This document shows positions 34,810 through 46,223 of a DNA stretch of 64,000 bases, in pieces. The number at the start of each line of letters is the position of its first letter. Position 1 is the first letter of the stretch. Both the position numbers and the translations under genes were made by a program. Location: positions 310,001-374,000 of the forward strand of contig NC_092405.1 of the NCBI RefSeq assembly GCF_009017415.1, read 5' to 3'. The DNA comes from Aspergillus flavus (lineage: Eukaryota > Ascomycota > Eurotiomycetes > Eurotiales > Aspergillaceae). Below the pieces are notes generated by a model that saw only the letters and a program-made list of their open reading frames with translations, was not told the origin of the DNA and searched no databases.

Positions 34810-36402
34810 ACGTCTCGGTATTGCCCGAGGGAAGTTAACATACGGAAAAGAGTCCAACGTACCTTGTATGTGTCTAAACTTCAGAAGCATGAATCAAAGT
34901 CTGACATTTCAATATTCTCTAGGATCCTGTAATCATTTACCACCATCAGCGTATACATAGAATACTAAAAGGTCTATGAAGTCTGTACTGTACGAAAATC
35001 AAGCCACTGTTGTTTCCCAGTATATTCGCATAACGTATAAGACGGGTAAAGATGACAGATTTTAGAAGTGAGCGTAATTTCATAGGCACCTTTTGCATCT
35101 GCGTAAGCAAGAGTTGCTACAGGTTCCCCAGGCTCTCAGCGCCGTAGCCCTAACCCCCGTTGCAGCAATTAACACCACCTTGCTGCTATACTGGATTCGA
35201 TCGCGGTTCAACAAGACAACAGCACCTATTCCATGTACATGAAAAGCCTTTTAGTTTTAATAATTATTTATTTATCTAATTGCTTGGGGATTATATATCT
35301 GTGATGCCTAACTGCACCCAGCACAAAACGATGACCGGGTGCCCAAGGTGACGAATCAAATTCGTAAGGGAACTGCACATGCATATAGCATCCTATTCCT
35401 TTCAGATGAGGGTCGTCTTATGCTCATGATAAATGCTTATACCAGGACCTCAGAGTTACGGCTGGTGCGCTTAACCAAGCCAACCTCATCTTTTGAAAGA
35501 AGTTCTTTCAAGCGAGATCGGTTGTAGCTATAATGAGCGTACCTTCCAGGGCCAATTCTGTCTACAAACTGTACGTGGATGTGATGATTGGAATCTATCA
35601 AGAGTTCCTTAAACAGTGTGTTTAAAAGTAAAACCATAGTGTAGAGTCAATGTATCTTAAGTCTGCCGGAAAAGAAGGAAAAGACCCTGCACTGGGCTGA
35701 AGCATCCTTAGAGGCTGCTGCAACAAGCAGGAGACCCGCTCTTGAACACTGTATATATAGTTGCTAGTAGATCCGATACAATGGCCACGACGAATGGTGC
35801 TTAAGAACCAGTTGGGGTCGTTCATATATTGGGTTGACCCACTTCAAACTTTCATTCTATTTTCATGTGAGTCCAATCTATCCCGAACAGACGCCAAATA
35901 AGAATTTGTAGGTCATGGCATATCGGCACGCAAGTCCAGCCTGGCAGAGTGTTCCTGAAACTGAGGTGGGCCCGGACCGCATTGCCGAGCTTATAAACGG
36001 TAAAAGCTCCGCAAAAGAATTGTTGGCGCTGGATCCACGGTGATGATCATCCTATCTGCCAGTGGATTCATAGGCTGGCTTAGCGTTCGGTTCGAAGTGT
36101 GAAACAATGGGGGCTACTCCGCTCTGTAAGCGAGATGGTCTTAGGACTGCTGTTTATATTAATCAATTAACAAGGAGCATATCATCTGATAAGAACCTCG
36201 CGCTTTCTTGGATTTTTGGTTCATACTGCCCTGACGATCTGCAAATTCTGAAGCCGGAGAACCTGGATCAGTAGTCATGAATCATGATTTCGAAGTCAGT
36301 ACCTGCTTCTCGTGAACTGAATCCTTAAAAGATAAATACCACAATATTTCCATTCACTTCTCACCCCAACTTCGATGGCATAATAACGCGACTGCGCTTA
36401 CC
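34810..36402. other. Intergenic region upstream of pectin lyase
   Basis: About 1.6 kb without a supported gene. The last 100 nt form the pectin lyase 5' region. Confidence 0.5.
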
Positions 36403-37757
36403 ATGAAGCCCTTTTTACTTCTTAGTTCACTGCTCGCTAGCAGTGCCCTTGGATCCAACTTATCGACCAAGGTATATGGAAAGCCTGCTGGGTTTGCCTA
36501 CAGTGTTACAGGAGGCGGAAATACGACACCAGCTGTCCCAGCTAACGTGGCTCAACTGCTCGATTGGCTTACGGATAGCAAGCCCCGCGTTATCGTCCTT
36601 GACAACGAGTACAATTTCATAGGCAACGAGGGCTACTGTGAAAACTGCGCTTGTTGCGTATTTAACACCGATACTTGCGGCGACGGTGGCCAGGATGCGA
36701 TCGAAACTGATTTTGGTTGGTGTGGAGATAGGACTCCAGTCGACTGTACCTATCCCAACACAACGACGATCGATGTGGCATCGAATAAGACTATTGTCAG
36801 GCTGGGAGCCAAAGGTGTTATCCGAGGTAGTGGACTGCGTCTTGTGAACGGCGCGTTGAATGTCATCGTCCAGAACATCCATATCACAAACATTAATCCC
36901 GGATACGTCTGGGGTGGAGATGGGATATATATGAATGGCTGTGATTTGATCTGGATTGATCATGTGAAGATTTCATTGGTTGGACGGCAGATGATATCTA
37001 TGGGATATGAATCCAGTGAGTTACCTTGTATTATGTGAAACAGTTTATATTCTCAATGAATACTGATCAGGTTCTAACAGGTGGACGCGTCACCATTCCA
37101 GACACCGAGTTCGACGGACGAACCGATCATTCTTCTACCTGCGACGGACATCATTACTGGACCATCCTTGGACTTGGAGAGAACGATAAAGTGTCCTTCT
37201 TCAACAACTGGATCCATCATACCTCTGGACGCTCTCCAGACCTGGGTTCCGTGAGCGCCTGGCACATTTTCAACAACTACTGGTCCAACAATACAGGACA
37301 TGCTTTCTCTGTCACCCCTGAGCCTGCTATCCTACTGGAAGGAAACGTATTCCATGATGTAGCGAGACCGACTGAGCCTGGCAATGGATATGGCATGTTT
37401 ATCACGAACTCGAGCACGGTCACTACCTGCGACTCAGCTATGAAGCGCCCGTGTCAAGAAAATCTGCTCACAGGCAGCGGGGACCTATCACCTTACACAA
37501 CAAATAATGTGACATCATTACAGACAATCGCTGATGCAGATGAACAGAACATCAACATCATGCCCGTCAGCCAGGTTCGAGCCAATGTCCTGGCTAATGC
37601 TGGCATTGGGAAGGTCGGATTCAACAGTACTGTCACTCCTACAGTTTCAACTTCAAGTTCAGTCATGACTCCACCTGCCACTGTGGCACCTTACCAGGCC
37701 CACAAGGACAACAGTCATGGCCATCAATATGTGCGCTTTCACCATCGACGCCCCTAA
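36403..37757 (+). CDS. Secreted pectin lyase (PL1 family)
   Basis: Cleaves methyl-esterified pectin by beta-elimination during plant cell-wall breakdown. Exons are 36403-37015 and 37081-37757, giving 429 aa. The signal peptide MKPFLLLSSLLASSALG is followed by VTGGGNTTPAVP and the parallel beta-helix. IDHVKISLVGRQMI, with Gly-Arg at the position where pectin lyases differ from pectate lyases, supports lyase on pectin rather than pectate. GRVTIPDTEFDGRTDHSSTC, HHYWTILGLG and the repeated N-N-W/N-Y-W strands confirm PL1. A cysteine-rich insertion (residues 78-105) resembles PelF-type enzymes. The C-terminus after about residue 385 is a Ser/Thr-rich tail with HKDNSHGHQY. Several N-glycosylation sites are present. 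Stand-alone; no other pectinase is nearby. Confidence 0.9.
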
Positions 37758-37764
37758 GCGTCGT

Positions 37765-37777
37765 TCTCTCTCTCTCT

Positions 37778-37816
<39 letters not shown>
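37765..37816. repeat. CT microsatellite followed by a 36-T homopolymer
   Basis: Seven nt after the pectin lyase stop codon a CT-rich dinucleotide run leads into 36 consecutive T (37781-37816). It lies in the 3' UTR or terminator region. The length may vary between isolates or be an assembly estimate. Confidence 0.8.
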
Positions 37817-37817
<1 letters not shown>

Positions 37818-39063
37818 TTTTTGTTAACATGCTCGAGTGTTTCGATCCTGTATCGGTACTCCTCTTGTTCTTCAGTTTGGCAGGCCTTTACGTTATTATA
37901 TGGATGTTGATTTGTAGGTTATTGTTGCTCGTGGTTTGTTGAAATGATAATAATCGTCCCTTGTATTTGAGCTTGTATGAAAGATATCCATGATATCTAT
38001 GTCTAGGAGCATGGTGTCGTGGGCAGCCCGTCTACTAATTTTCCTTCCAATCCTCACAGTTACTAGCGGTCTATCTTTAGATCGAATCTGGTACTGGAGT
38101 ATGCTCCTCACACGGTCCCTATCGATGATGGAAAGGCAAACAGATTCTAGATAGGTAGACTTCTAAAGATGTGTAAGAGGTAATTCCTTAAAATAGTATC
38201 TTCCAGGATATGTATATTGTAAGGTTGGCATCCAAGGCTTTCAATAGATTAAGAAGCAGCAGTTTCTCTACACGGTATAGACGATGCTATACAATGTAGG
38301 GACTCATTGACTAGTGAACGCCAAACCTATTTGCAAGTGAGGGGATCATGGCTCTGAGAAGACTAGAACAGGCTCATTAACCCTAGACCCTCTGTGGGGA
38401 GGGGAATTGTGAAAGTTCATATTTTGTATATTTGCCCCTAGCTAGGGAGTGAGAGACCTTCTCAGTTACATCTCGCGGCAACTACAGTAAGACCAATTCC
38501 ATGTGCTAGAATATCTTTAATTAGTCCCTGTTGATATCCTTTATTGATTTTGGAGGGTTCTCTTCAACACTTGACAAGAAAAGAAGACTAGGAGATGGTG
38601 TACGGGCACCCCACAATCAAAACTCAAGAGCGATTAGAATTGATATAACCAATTAACTCGTAGTATCTTCAACGACCTTACTATCCATGGGACTGAACTA
38701 GGTCGGATTTAAGATCTAGGACCCGCACCCAACTTGCGCCGATGTCGGCTACGAACTTAAATAGACGACCCTGAAGGGCGGGGGTTGTTCTGTACTAGAA
38801 TCTCTGTTTCACCCTCTATTTGGTCACATATTCGAACATAATTGCTTGATGCATTTAGGGCCAGAACAGTATTGGCGACAGGACTCGCCCAGTGCTAGTC
38901 TAGTGTCTCCATTAGTCGCTCACTGCACCGTTTGGCGCCTTGACCGACGCTTATAGTGACAGTGTATGGGCCGCATATCAAACGCCGGTTATCTTATCTA
39001 TCTCGTCTAGGCCGCGGAAAAGTGCTTTGAAGAAAAGAGTTTGGACCTAGCCAATTAGCGGCT

Positions 39064-39083
39064 ATAGATATCTAGATATCTAT
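39064..39083. repeat. Perfect 20-nt palindrome
   Basis: ATAGATATCTAGATATCTAT is identical to its reverse complement. Flanking GCGG and CCGCGC extend the symmetry imperfectly. It sits 140 nt upstream of the F-box gene ATG. Could form a cruciform or bind a dimeric factor. Confidence 0.6.
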
Positions 39084-39223
39084 CCGCGCTTAGTTTAGGA
39101 AACTGACGGAGCACTTGGCATTCGACATTCCGAACATCAACCATATCCGCATTCACACGCAGTCACACATACTTAACCAGCTGTGGCTTCAACTCTCATG
39201 CAAGCTTAAATTGATAGATCAGA

Positions 39224-40249
39224 ATGCCCACAACGCTTTTAGACCTACCAAGCGAGCTCCTAGACCGAATCGTCGAGCTGGTGTTGTGCTACAAAGGCCT
39301 GGCCCCAGAACACCCCCTACCACCATGGCTAAACTATGTGCCTTGGCCCCGTCAGGAGGGGGACTGTCTTTCTGCACCGCACGGTGTTTATACTGTTAAA
39401 TACTGGAGGGCCCAGGAGAAATATCATGATGCCTGGATATCCAACTCTCTATCCCTCCTCCTTGTCAACCATCAAATAGCCGAAATAACCAAAAGAAGAC
39501 TCGATGAATCAATTATGCCATCGATATTCAACCTCGACGTGATCCTCAGCGACGAGAGGGAACTACATCCACGATGGACCTTCCTTTCAAACCCCTGTCA
39601 CCACGTCGACGATCTCACAGTCACCATCAGGGTAGCAGGCACTTGTCCAACAACGAACTGGCGCAGATACCACTTCCTACCCGACGGCGACTCCCCACCC
39701 CGAATCCTATGGACATTCTACTATCTGTTAGAACGCTTCCTGGAAGTCGGCCCTTTGGCCGAGCACAGAGTCCCTAGTTCCGGACCCCGTACGGACGATA
39801 TGTCCTTTACGATCAACCGGTTAACCTTGGACTTTGTCTCACCAGTCAATCAGGAATCGTTAGCACCCGCCGATATGGGCTTCTGGGATTGGATAAACGG
39901 GGGCGCCGATGAAGAGCACACAAAGTCATCCACGGCACTTTGTAGTGGGGTTTTCGGGTTGCTTATGCGACCGACTTGGTTGGCTGATTTGATTAGTGAG
40001 TATGTTGGGTATCTTCTCGGTATGAGTATCTCTATGGCTCCTTATGGGAAGTTGTTGTATGAGTATGTAGGGAGTATCAGGATCTGTGTTGATGGGAAAT
40101 TGATGAAGGAGTATCGCATCGATTATAGGTTAAAGGAACTGAATGATGCTGGCCTTGGAGAGGATTATAAAGCATATTGGGATTGTAAACGGTGGAAAGA
40201 GAGGGTTTATTGTATGCGTCAACAGGCTGGGCTTCCTGTTGTTTTGTGA
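39224..40249 (+). CDS. F-box-like protein
   Basis: Intact single-exon frame of 341 aa. The N-terminus MPTTLLDLPSELLDRIVELV is an F-box-like motif (L-P-x-E-L-L-x-x-I), the Skp1-binding part of SCF ubiquitin ligase adaptors. It is followed by LSLLLVNHQIAEITKRRL, the pattern found after the F-box in many short fungal proteins of this kind. The rest has no recognisable repeats. Its substrate cannot be predicted. It differs from the truncated F-box head at 12.1 kb and is not its missing part. Confidence 0.65.
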   Translation: MPTTLLDLPSELLDRIVELVLCYKGLAPEHPLPPWLNYVPWPRQEGDCLSAPHGVYTVKYWRAQEKYHDAWISNSLSLLLVNHQIAEITKRRLDESIMPSIFNLDVILSDERELHPRWTFLSNPCHHVDDLTVTIRVAGTCPTTNWRRYHFLPDGDSPPRILWTFYYLLERFLEVGPLAEHRVPSSGPRTDDMSFTINRLTLDFVSPVNQESLAPADMGFWDWINGGADEEHTKSSTALCSGVFGLLMRPTWLADLISEYVGYLLGMSISMAPYGKLLYEYVGSIRICVDGKLMKEYRIDYRLKELNDAGLGEDYKAYWDCKRWKERVYCMRQQAGLPVVL

Positions 40250-40589
40250 TGATTATTGGTCTGGACCTTTTTGGTCGTGGGTATATACTGTTTGTTAATG
40301 GTTGCTGTTTTGATATCAAGGTGTATATAGAATAACAGCAATGAGAAATACAACTCTAACGACTTTATGCTATCACATTTACAAGTAATGTATAATTTGA
40401 CCATTGTTAAAAATGTCAATATATTCGACTAGACCATAGCTAGTGAGATTCAATGAAGAAACGGGGGAATTTAGCAATCGCCAAAGATGGTGGAGAGAAG
40501 TATATATATAAAAGGATGCGCCCTACAAAAGATTAAAAGATAAATGGTAAACAAGAACAGCTGTTAAAGAATGCGACTTCAAACCCTCT
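40250..40589. other. Region between convergent F-box and MFS genes
   Basis: 3' ends only. AT-rich; nothing else seen. Confidence 0.5.
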
Positions 40590-42168
40590 CTAGAAAATAG
40601 CATTCAGCTTCAAGCCCGTCTGACGAAGACGAACACCCAAAACCAAAGTCGACCCTACAATCAACAAAACACCCGAGAAGATCTTCATCCCGGTATAAGA
40701 TCCACCCGAGTGTTGCAATATAGCGCCTGCGATCGGGTTGGTCGTCAGGCCACTGATAGAGGCGAACAGAAAAAGAAGTCCAGTTCTATATCCGATCTCT
40801 GCGAATGGGGAGAGTTTTACGACTAGACCAGGGGCAAGCGCAACGTACGCACCCGTGGCGAACCCAAAGAGAACGGCGAACACGATGGTTCCGGCGTTAT
40901 TCGAGGCGGGTATCCATAGCGCTAGAACTAGGATGCCGGCGATGTAGGTGACAACCACGAAGATATTGTAGGAACCAATTTTGTCGGCGAAGACTCCGGC
41001 ACCGAGACGACCGAAGAGACTATATGATTGTGTGGTTAGTGACGCTTGAGGGGTGGATTTTTGAGATTAGTCTGAGCCTTACCTTCCTGCATTAAGAATG
41101 GCAACCAAGTACTCGGCCAAATTACGGCCCATGCCATCTGCCATTGCTGCAGTAACGAGATAATTCATAGGCACGAATATCCCGAAGGTGAGGGTGAAAA
41201 AGCCGGCTATTAGTAGCATCGTTTTTGATTCATGGAAAGGTCGCATCAAGGACTCCTTGGATAACTTTCGAGGGTTCGGTGGGAGACGGGACCGGACGGT
41301 CAGGTTGGCTACTATCAGAAGAAAGAGAATCATGAGCGCGCAAATTCTCATGGTCCATGGGAATCCAAGGATCCTAATTAGCTTGCTGATCATGATAGGG
41401 AAGATGACTCCCCCAATACTTGAGCCAGAGGATACTATACCGTATACCGCACCGCGCTTCTTGCTGAACCAGCTGGGGATGCAACTGACCGCTGTATGAT
41501 ATTAGACAAAATGAAAGACGGACGGGGGGCATATGGTATATATATATACCTGCTTGGAAAATGGCAGCTACACCAATGGCGCTACATACACCTTGCGATA
41601 GGAGTATCTGGTAGTACCTTTTCGATATAGACGTCATCATCAAACCGAAGACATGAAGAAGCGATCCGCTCAAAAGAAGATATCGAGGACCAAATCTGTC
41701 GTAAATTTGACCTGCAATCGGGCCCTAGTTCAGAGCTCAGCATCTAGCTGTGGATGGGTTTCGGTGTAGAGAGGGCTGGTACCATGGCAAACATGAAGAA
41801 TATCTGCAGCGACGGAATCCACGAGATCTTGCCGCTGGAATACTGACGGAGGAGGTTCTGTTCATAGTATGCCTGGAATTCTCCGATACCTAACATGCAG
41901 ATTTGCAAGAGTCAGTGATGTAATTCTATCGTTTATGTTTGGGGTCTGGAGACGTACTGTTGATCCATCCGAAGCTGCAAAACAACACACACCACGCACC
42001 CAGGACCATGAACCACGCTATAAGACCCCCGTCGGGTGCCTCATCAGGGGCGGTCCACGTCCCACCTTTCTCGTTTCTCTCATTACCAGCACATGTCTCT
42101 GCCGACGATGAGTCTTTTCTTGTCGCGACTGTTGATATAGACCGATCTGTAGCTCTGGGGGTGGACAT
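40590..42168 (-). CDS. MFS transporter, monocarboxylate-transporter-like
   Basis: Major facilitator of the fungal monocarboxylate/riboflavin-transporter-like group in the plasma membrane. Exons are 42168-41958, 41889-41783, 41724-41550, 41491-41083 and 41019-40590, 443 aa, all in phase. A hydrophilic N-terminus of about 45 residues precedes [20 protein letters not shown], the typical MCT-type first helix with its PDGG signature. [32 protein letters not shown] (loop 2-3 motif), [10 protein letters not shown] and the second-half loop [15 protein letters not shown] are all visible. Twelve membrane segments are expected. The substrate is unknown. No biosynthetic gene adjoins it. Confidence 0.85.
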
Positions 42169-42683
42169 GATGCCTCAAAAGACAGAGAACCGGAAGATGC
42201 TGTTCAATGCAGCAGCGGCAACGGCTGGTACTTCAACACATTGAATGGATTGCGTACAACTTTGTAGAGAAGGCGTAGGCTGTCGTCTCTTTTATATCGG
42301 CTCTTGCCCGGTTACACCAAGCCGGCACGGGGTTTGGCGAATCGCCGACGCACCGATCAAATTGAAACCTCAACACGTCGGTGTATATTATCCTGCTGTT
42401 GCTTCATAGATTTGAGAGAAGAAGAGTCGTAACCATAAACGTCGTCAAAATATTGACTCTAAACAGGTAAAGCCATGTTTCATATCGTCATATCACGTTG
42501 GATTTATAATTCCGCTGGCTGATTAGGCAAATCATCCACTATGAAACCCTTACACAGATGCCTACGTTTATCATATATCACAATGTTACATTCGCAACTG
42601 AAAGGGAGTCCGAATATTATGGATATGAGCATGTGGAAAGAGAGGATATGTCGTTCACCCTCTTTTACTTCCCTTAGGACATT
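42169..42683. other. Intergenic, promoter of MFS gene
   Basis: No gene seen. Contains the MFS promoter and the 3' end of the next gene. Confidence 0.5.
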
Positions 42684-43835
42684 CTAGATCTGGGAAGAAC
42701 ACCTCCCGAACAGCCGCTCAAAGGTCTCAAAGACTACTCCACCTCGCAGGTTCTCAACTCCTCTCTTGTAAACGACTTCAAATACCTGTCGTATCCACTT
42801 ATCGTCTAAAGACATATTACCCACGCTCGCCTGTCGTTGCAACCAAATGCCAGAGCATCCTATTCGCCGTGCAAAGTCCATATACAGTATTTCATCGTTC
42901 TGGATATCGAGTTGCGAGGCCTGCGAACATCCACCCGTATCAATCCTCGTTGGGATTATGCTCGATTTGATGATATCCATATAGATTTTAGATGGATTCT
43001 AGAAACCTCATAATCATCTTGTCTAACTTGTACATCCCGCAGCAGTACTGCATTCTTTCGCCCTATAGATATCACGAACAGAGGGATATCAAATTTACTT
43101 TCAAATATAAATGTATTGTGACCGTAAAGGTGACGACGCCCCTCGTGATAAATTTGATGGTTCACTCTCAAGAGCGCCAGTAAGCTGGTGTGTGTGCCGT
43201 TTTGGAGGAAAGTGCCTGTGACGGGTTACCTTCGCCAGTAGCGAAGGGGTCCACAATTTCGATTGTTGTATAACAAAGCACATTTTTGTAGACCATTCCG
43301 CGTATCTCTGGTTGGATATATCCTTCAAATGTTAGTAATAACTTTCATGTATCGGCTTTCCATGTTCAAGATACCGAGTGTAACAGGGCCACTCACCCAG
43401 AGGAAGACGAAGAAAGGGGGATGGACCGGAAGGCTCCCAGAGCCTGTTTGTTTCAGGGTCCCAAATATCTATACAATGGTCATATAATAGCGTGTAGGGC
43501 AATTTACATGCATGAGCAACGTGGCATATCAATTGACCTCGGCCTCGTACGATCAACGAGCACCGTGGGCATTTGTATGACGCTTCGTTCAAGGCAATGT
43601 AAGGTTTCATGAATTTTAGGTGTTTAAAATACAAGGCATCATGGGACTGCAGGGGCCATATTCTCCACATGCACGCCAGCAAATGATCTATAAGGTTGGG
43701 TACTTCATGGTTGCAGAATAGACAAACCCGTGGCTTGTCTGGGCTATCATCTGCCCCTGGATCCTTTACTGGTCTCATGTCTGGCTTATAGAAGGAAACC
43801 GCGCTGTTATCGGACATATCTTGAAGATGCGGCAT
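42684..43835 (-). CDS. C2H2-like zinc-binding / F-box-like (2EXR-type) protein, structure uncertain
   Basis: The first exon begins at 43835 (MPHLQDMSDNSAVSFYKPD) or at the upstream ATG 43913. It holds two zinc-finger-like pairs, CLFCNHEVPNLIDHLLAC and CPRCSLIVRGRGQLICHVAH. It ends at FLRLPL with donor GTGAGT and joins, after TTTGAAG near 43318, to YIQPEIRGMVYKNVLCYTTI, the LP-x-E-I-R-x-x-I/V-Y motif of fungal 2EXR/F-box-like proteins. A further intron 43229-43165 leads in phase to VNHQIYHEGRRHLYGHNTFI. The link to the last frame (42980-42684) is not resolved: no splice pair gives the right phase, so the 3' end may carry a frameshift. Probably a nuclear or ubiquitin-related orphan, possibly decaying. 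Confidence 0.45.
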
Positions 43836-43913
43836 ATACTGTATTTCTATGAGATGAGAACTGCAATGCAGAGGAAGATGCTGACTATCGCAGAATATAT
43901 AGGCAAGTAACAT

Positions 43914-44332
43914 GCTGGCGTCACTCTTTGTGTGCTAGGGTTCCTTTATATGCATTTGATATTCTTTGTATTGTCTCATCCATCTCGGGTTTTATCCTTA
44001 TTGTAAGGTGTTTCATGTTGGGTCCTCTATCCCTTGGACATCGTCGACCCCTTCGGCGTGAAACCCAAGGTCTAGGGGAAATCGTTATGGAAACCACATG
44101 AGCTTATATATCCACGTCTGGATGACTACATGGCCTATGTAGACATCCAGACCAGCCGACATCTCTCTTGGCCAGTAACTATTTGCATTTATTAAATCTT
44201 TAAGACTACTGTAAGTTGTTTCCCTGAGTCAGAAACAGCCCAGAGAGCTAATCCTGCAGATGAGTGTTTTGGTCAAAGTTGCTTTCTTTTGTTGTTGAAT
44301 TGGACAGCCGCCGGACCTGACCGACTTTCTAC
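43914..44332. other. Intergenic region
   Basis: No supported gene between the 2EXR-type gene and the DUF7053 gene. Confidence 0.5.
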
Positions 44333-44910
44333 CTAGGCCCCCACAGTCGACTCTAGATCTCTTTCTGGTGACTTGGCTTCAATGATCAGCCGGTCTACCA
44401 AAGGACCGTGTGAGGCCTTAATTGTTCTCTTTACGAACGGGGCCATGAACATGTTGCATTCCATACTAACATCCTCTCTTAATTGAAATTCATCCTACTC
44501 ATCGTTAGTTTAGCTAGGCTATACAGTCCCTGGAGATGGCTAAATACCTGGTCCTCTAGAGTCCACTTATTCTGTGTCCTTAGCCCCAAGGGAGCGTAGA
44601 TGACAGTCTGTAGACCCATTGGAAGATCCTTAAAACAAGCTTTATATTTGACCTGTCCTGACAGTAGATCAAATGGCAGATAAGATACCTTATCGGTGAT
44701 CTCGTACCAGACAAGGCCACGCTCGGCCTCTGGGGCATGCTCATGAGGCTCGCATCGTTGGAGATCAATGACCAGGGGATTCATTTTGATCATCGTTACA
44801 TGGTTGTGGAGTATTTCAATTACTCTTTCGGGAGCGATGGATGAAGGAAGGGGCGAGGTGCTGGTGAAGGTATTGTCTACTGTCATTAACGAAGAGAGGT
44901 AGGAAACCAT
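44333..44910 (-). CDS. DUF7053-family protein
   Basis: A 174-residue protein in two exons, 44910-44548 and 44494-44333, phase 0, intron GTATTT...GAGTAG. The sequence follows a conserved fungal family of unknown function: FTSTSPLPSSIAPERVIEIL, then VTMIKMNPLVID, then WYEITDKVSYLPFDLLSGQV, KYKACFKDLPMGLQTVIYAP and, after the intron, REDVSMECNMFMAPFVKRTI and SHGPLVDRLIIEAKS. The fold is probably a START/Bet v 1-like ligand-binding barrel, inferred from the strand pattern. The unspliced frame would end early and lose the last helix, which supports the intron. Complete and apparently functional. Confidence 0.75.
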
Positions 44911-45683
44911 GATGTTGAATATGCCATGTTCAAAGTATCGACAAACGGGCGGTGAGTCTGGGGATGGAGTGCAGCGCTTTAACGCAGGGACTCATTGGAT
45001 CTCACGTGAGTTGCTAAATATAAATACGGCGACCAAATCGAGGGTCCGGAACTGGTTACGGTCCGAAACCTTAACATTTTACATCAACTTATTCAGTATC
45101 GATCTACTCTATAAAAGATACTTTGTAATATATGAAGCCATGAATAAGATATAGAGCTTATAACCACATTAAGGAGCCTATACGCTATAGTAGTAGTGCT
45201 AAGAAGATATAGAGAGGAGATTGTAAGCTAATTCGTCAGCAACACCACTAAATAGGTTAAGTGGCACGATAAAAACAAATATTCATAATCATATATTAAT
45301 TGTTAATTGCACTATACCCTTTCCAATATTTAGTTGTCTACCATACCTCAGCAAGTCAGTAGATCAGCGCCAATGTTTCACTAAGTAGGAGTACAAGCGG
45401 TACCAGACAAATCAGCGATTGAATATATCTCAGGCCAAGGCTGCTGCCTAGCTGTCTTTCAACTATCAGATATCAACAAGGAGCTAGATAGTGGGGCAGT
45501 TGAATAGTGGGGTCTCGATGAAGTGTCAAGGGTTTGTTTGTATTACCCCTCCATGGCTGGTCTGACATGAGCAATCAGGGTATTTAAATCGCGTTTCTCC
45601 CTTGGAATTGCTTTCCCTCAATCAGCCCTGCTTGCATTTGATCTTTCTCTCCCAATCTACCTCATTACAAACCAAAAACCACC
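44911..45683. other. Intergenic, AT-rich; CVNH promoter
   Basis: AT-rich up to about 45480, then the CVNH promoter with a TATTTAAA box at 45581-45588. No gene is seen. Confidence 0.5.
45581..45588 (+). promoter_or_regulatory. TATA-like box of the CVNH gene
   Basis: TATTTAAA lies 103 nt upstream of the ATG at 45684 and is followed by a CT-rich leader (TTTCTCCC, CTTTCCCTC) typical of strongly transcribed fungal genes. Confidence 0.4.
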
Positions 45684-46223
45684 ATGTCTTTCCATCAATC
45701 TTGCGACCTCATCCGGATCGAAGTCCGTGGCGATCATACTGTCCTCCTTGCCGCAGCTAAGAATGGTGATGGGGATGAAACAGTTCCCGCGGAGATTGTC
45801 CTTGACGAACAGATTGGCAACGGTGATGGTAAGTAATCTACATCTCGAGTAACTGTAACAACTATGGCTAATAGTTTGCTTTATTTAGGCTGGTTCGTTC
45901 GCGGGGGTGAGAATTTCACAGAAACCGCTCATGAAATCGAATTGGAGTTCCGGGACGACGGTCCTTGGTTGACTGCATTCCTCACCGAAGTCGATGGAGG
46001 AGATAGAGAGCGTCAGGGAATTAATCTGGCTGAACATATTGGGAATGACGGTGGCCGACTTGTATGGGCTGTAAGTCATCAATCGAGTCTTTTTGATTTT
46101 GACATTTTGTATTGACCTTGCACCCTTCTGCTTGCAGTAGAGGAATAATCTTGTAAGGTTCACGGCGGCAGCGGCAGCGGTAGCGGCAGCGGTAGCGGCA
46201 GCGGCGGCTTCCGCTCTTTCTGA
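45684..46223 (+). CDS. Cyanovirin-N homology (CVNH) protein with Gly-Ser tail
   Basis: Lectin-like protein of the CVNH family, which in other members binds mannose-rich glycans. Exons are 45684-45828, 45889-46070 and 46158-46223, 130 aa. The domain spans nearly all of exons 1-2: MSFHQSCDLIRIEV, then VPAEIVLDEQIGNGDGWFVR, GENFTETAHEIELEFRDDGP and RQGINLAEHIGNDGGRLVWA. The internal LDE-x-IGN-x-DG / L-x-E-x-IGN-x-DG duplication is the mark of the tandem CVNH fold. No signal peptide. The third exon, joined in phase, adds VHGG, six Ser-Gly units, then GFRSF and a stop: a flexible tail. Alternative ends exist: reading through the second donor stops at 46115, and splicing at TTGCAG (46137) stops at once. 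So the tail needs transcript support. Confidence 0.75.
46164..46208 (+). repeat. GGCAGC/GGTAGC tandem repeat, possibly coding
   Basis: Six-base units (GGCAGC alternating with GGTAGC) in a markedly GC-rich island within AT-rich surroundings. In the CVNH frame each unit reads Gly-Ser. Confidence 0.8.

Larger units (their letters stand above)
37758..39223. other. Intergenic region
   Basis: Holds the homopolymer repeat above and a 20-nt palindrome at 39064-39083 upstream of the F-box gene. No gene is supported. Confidence 0.5.
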
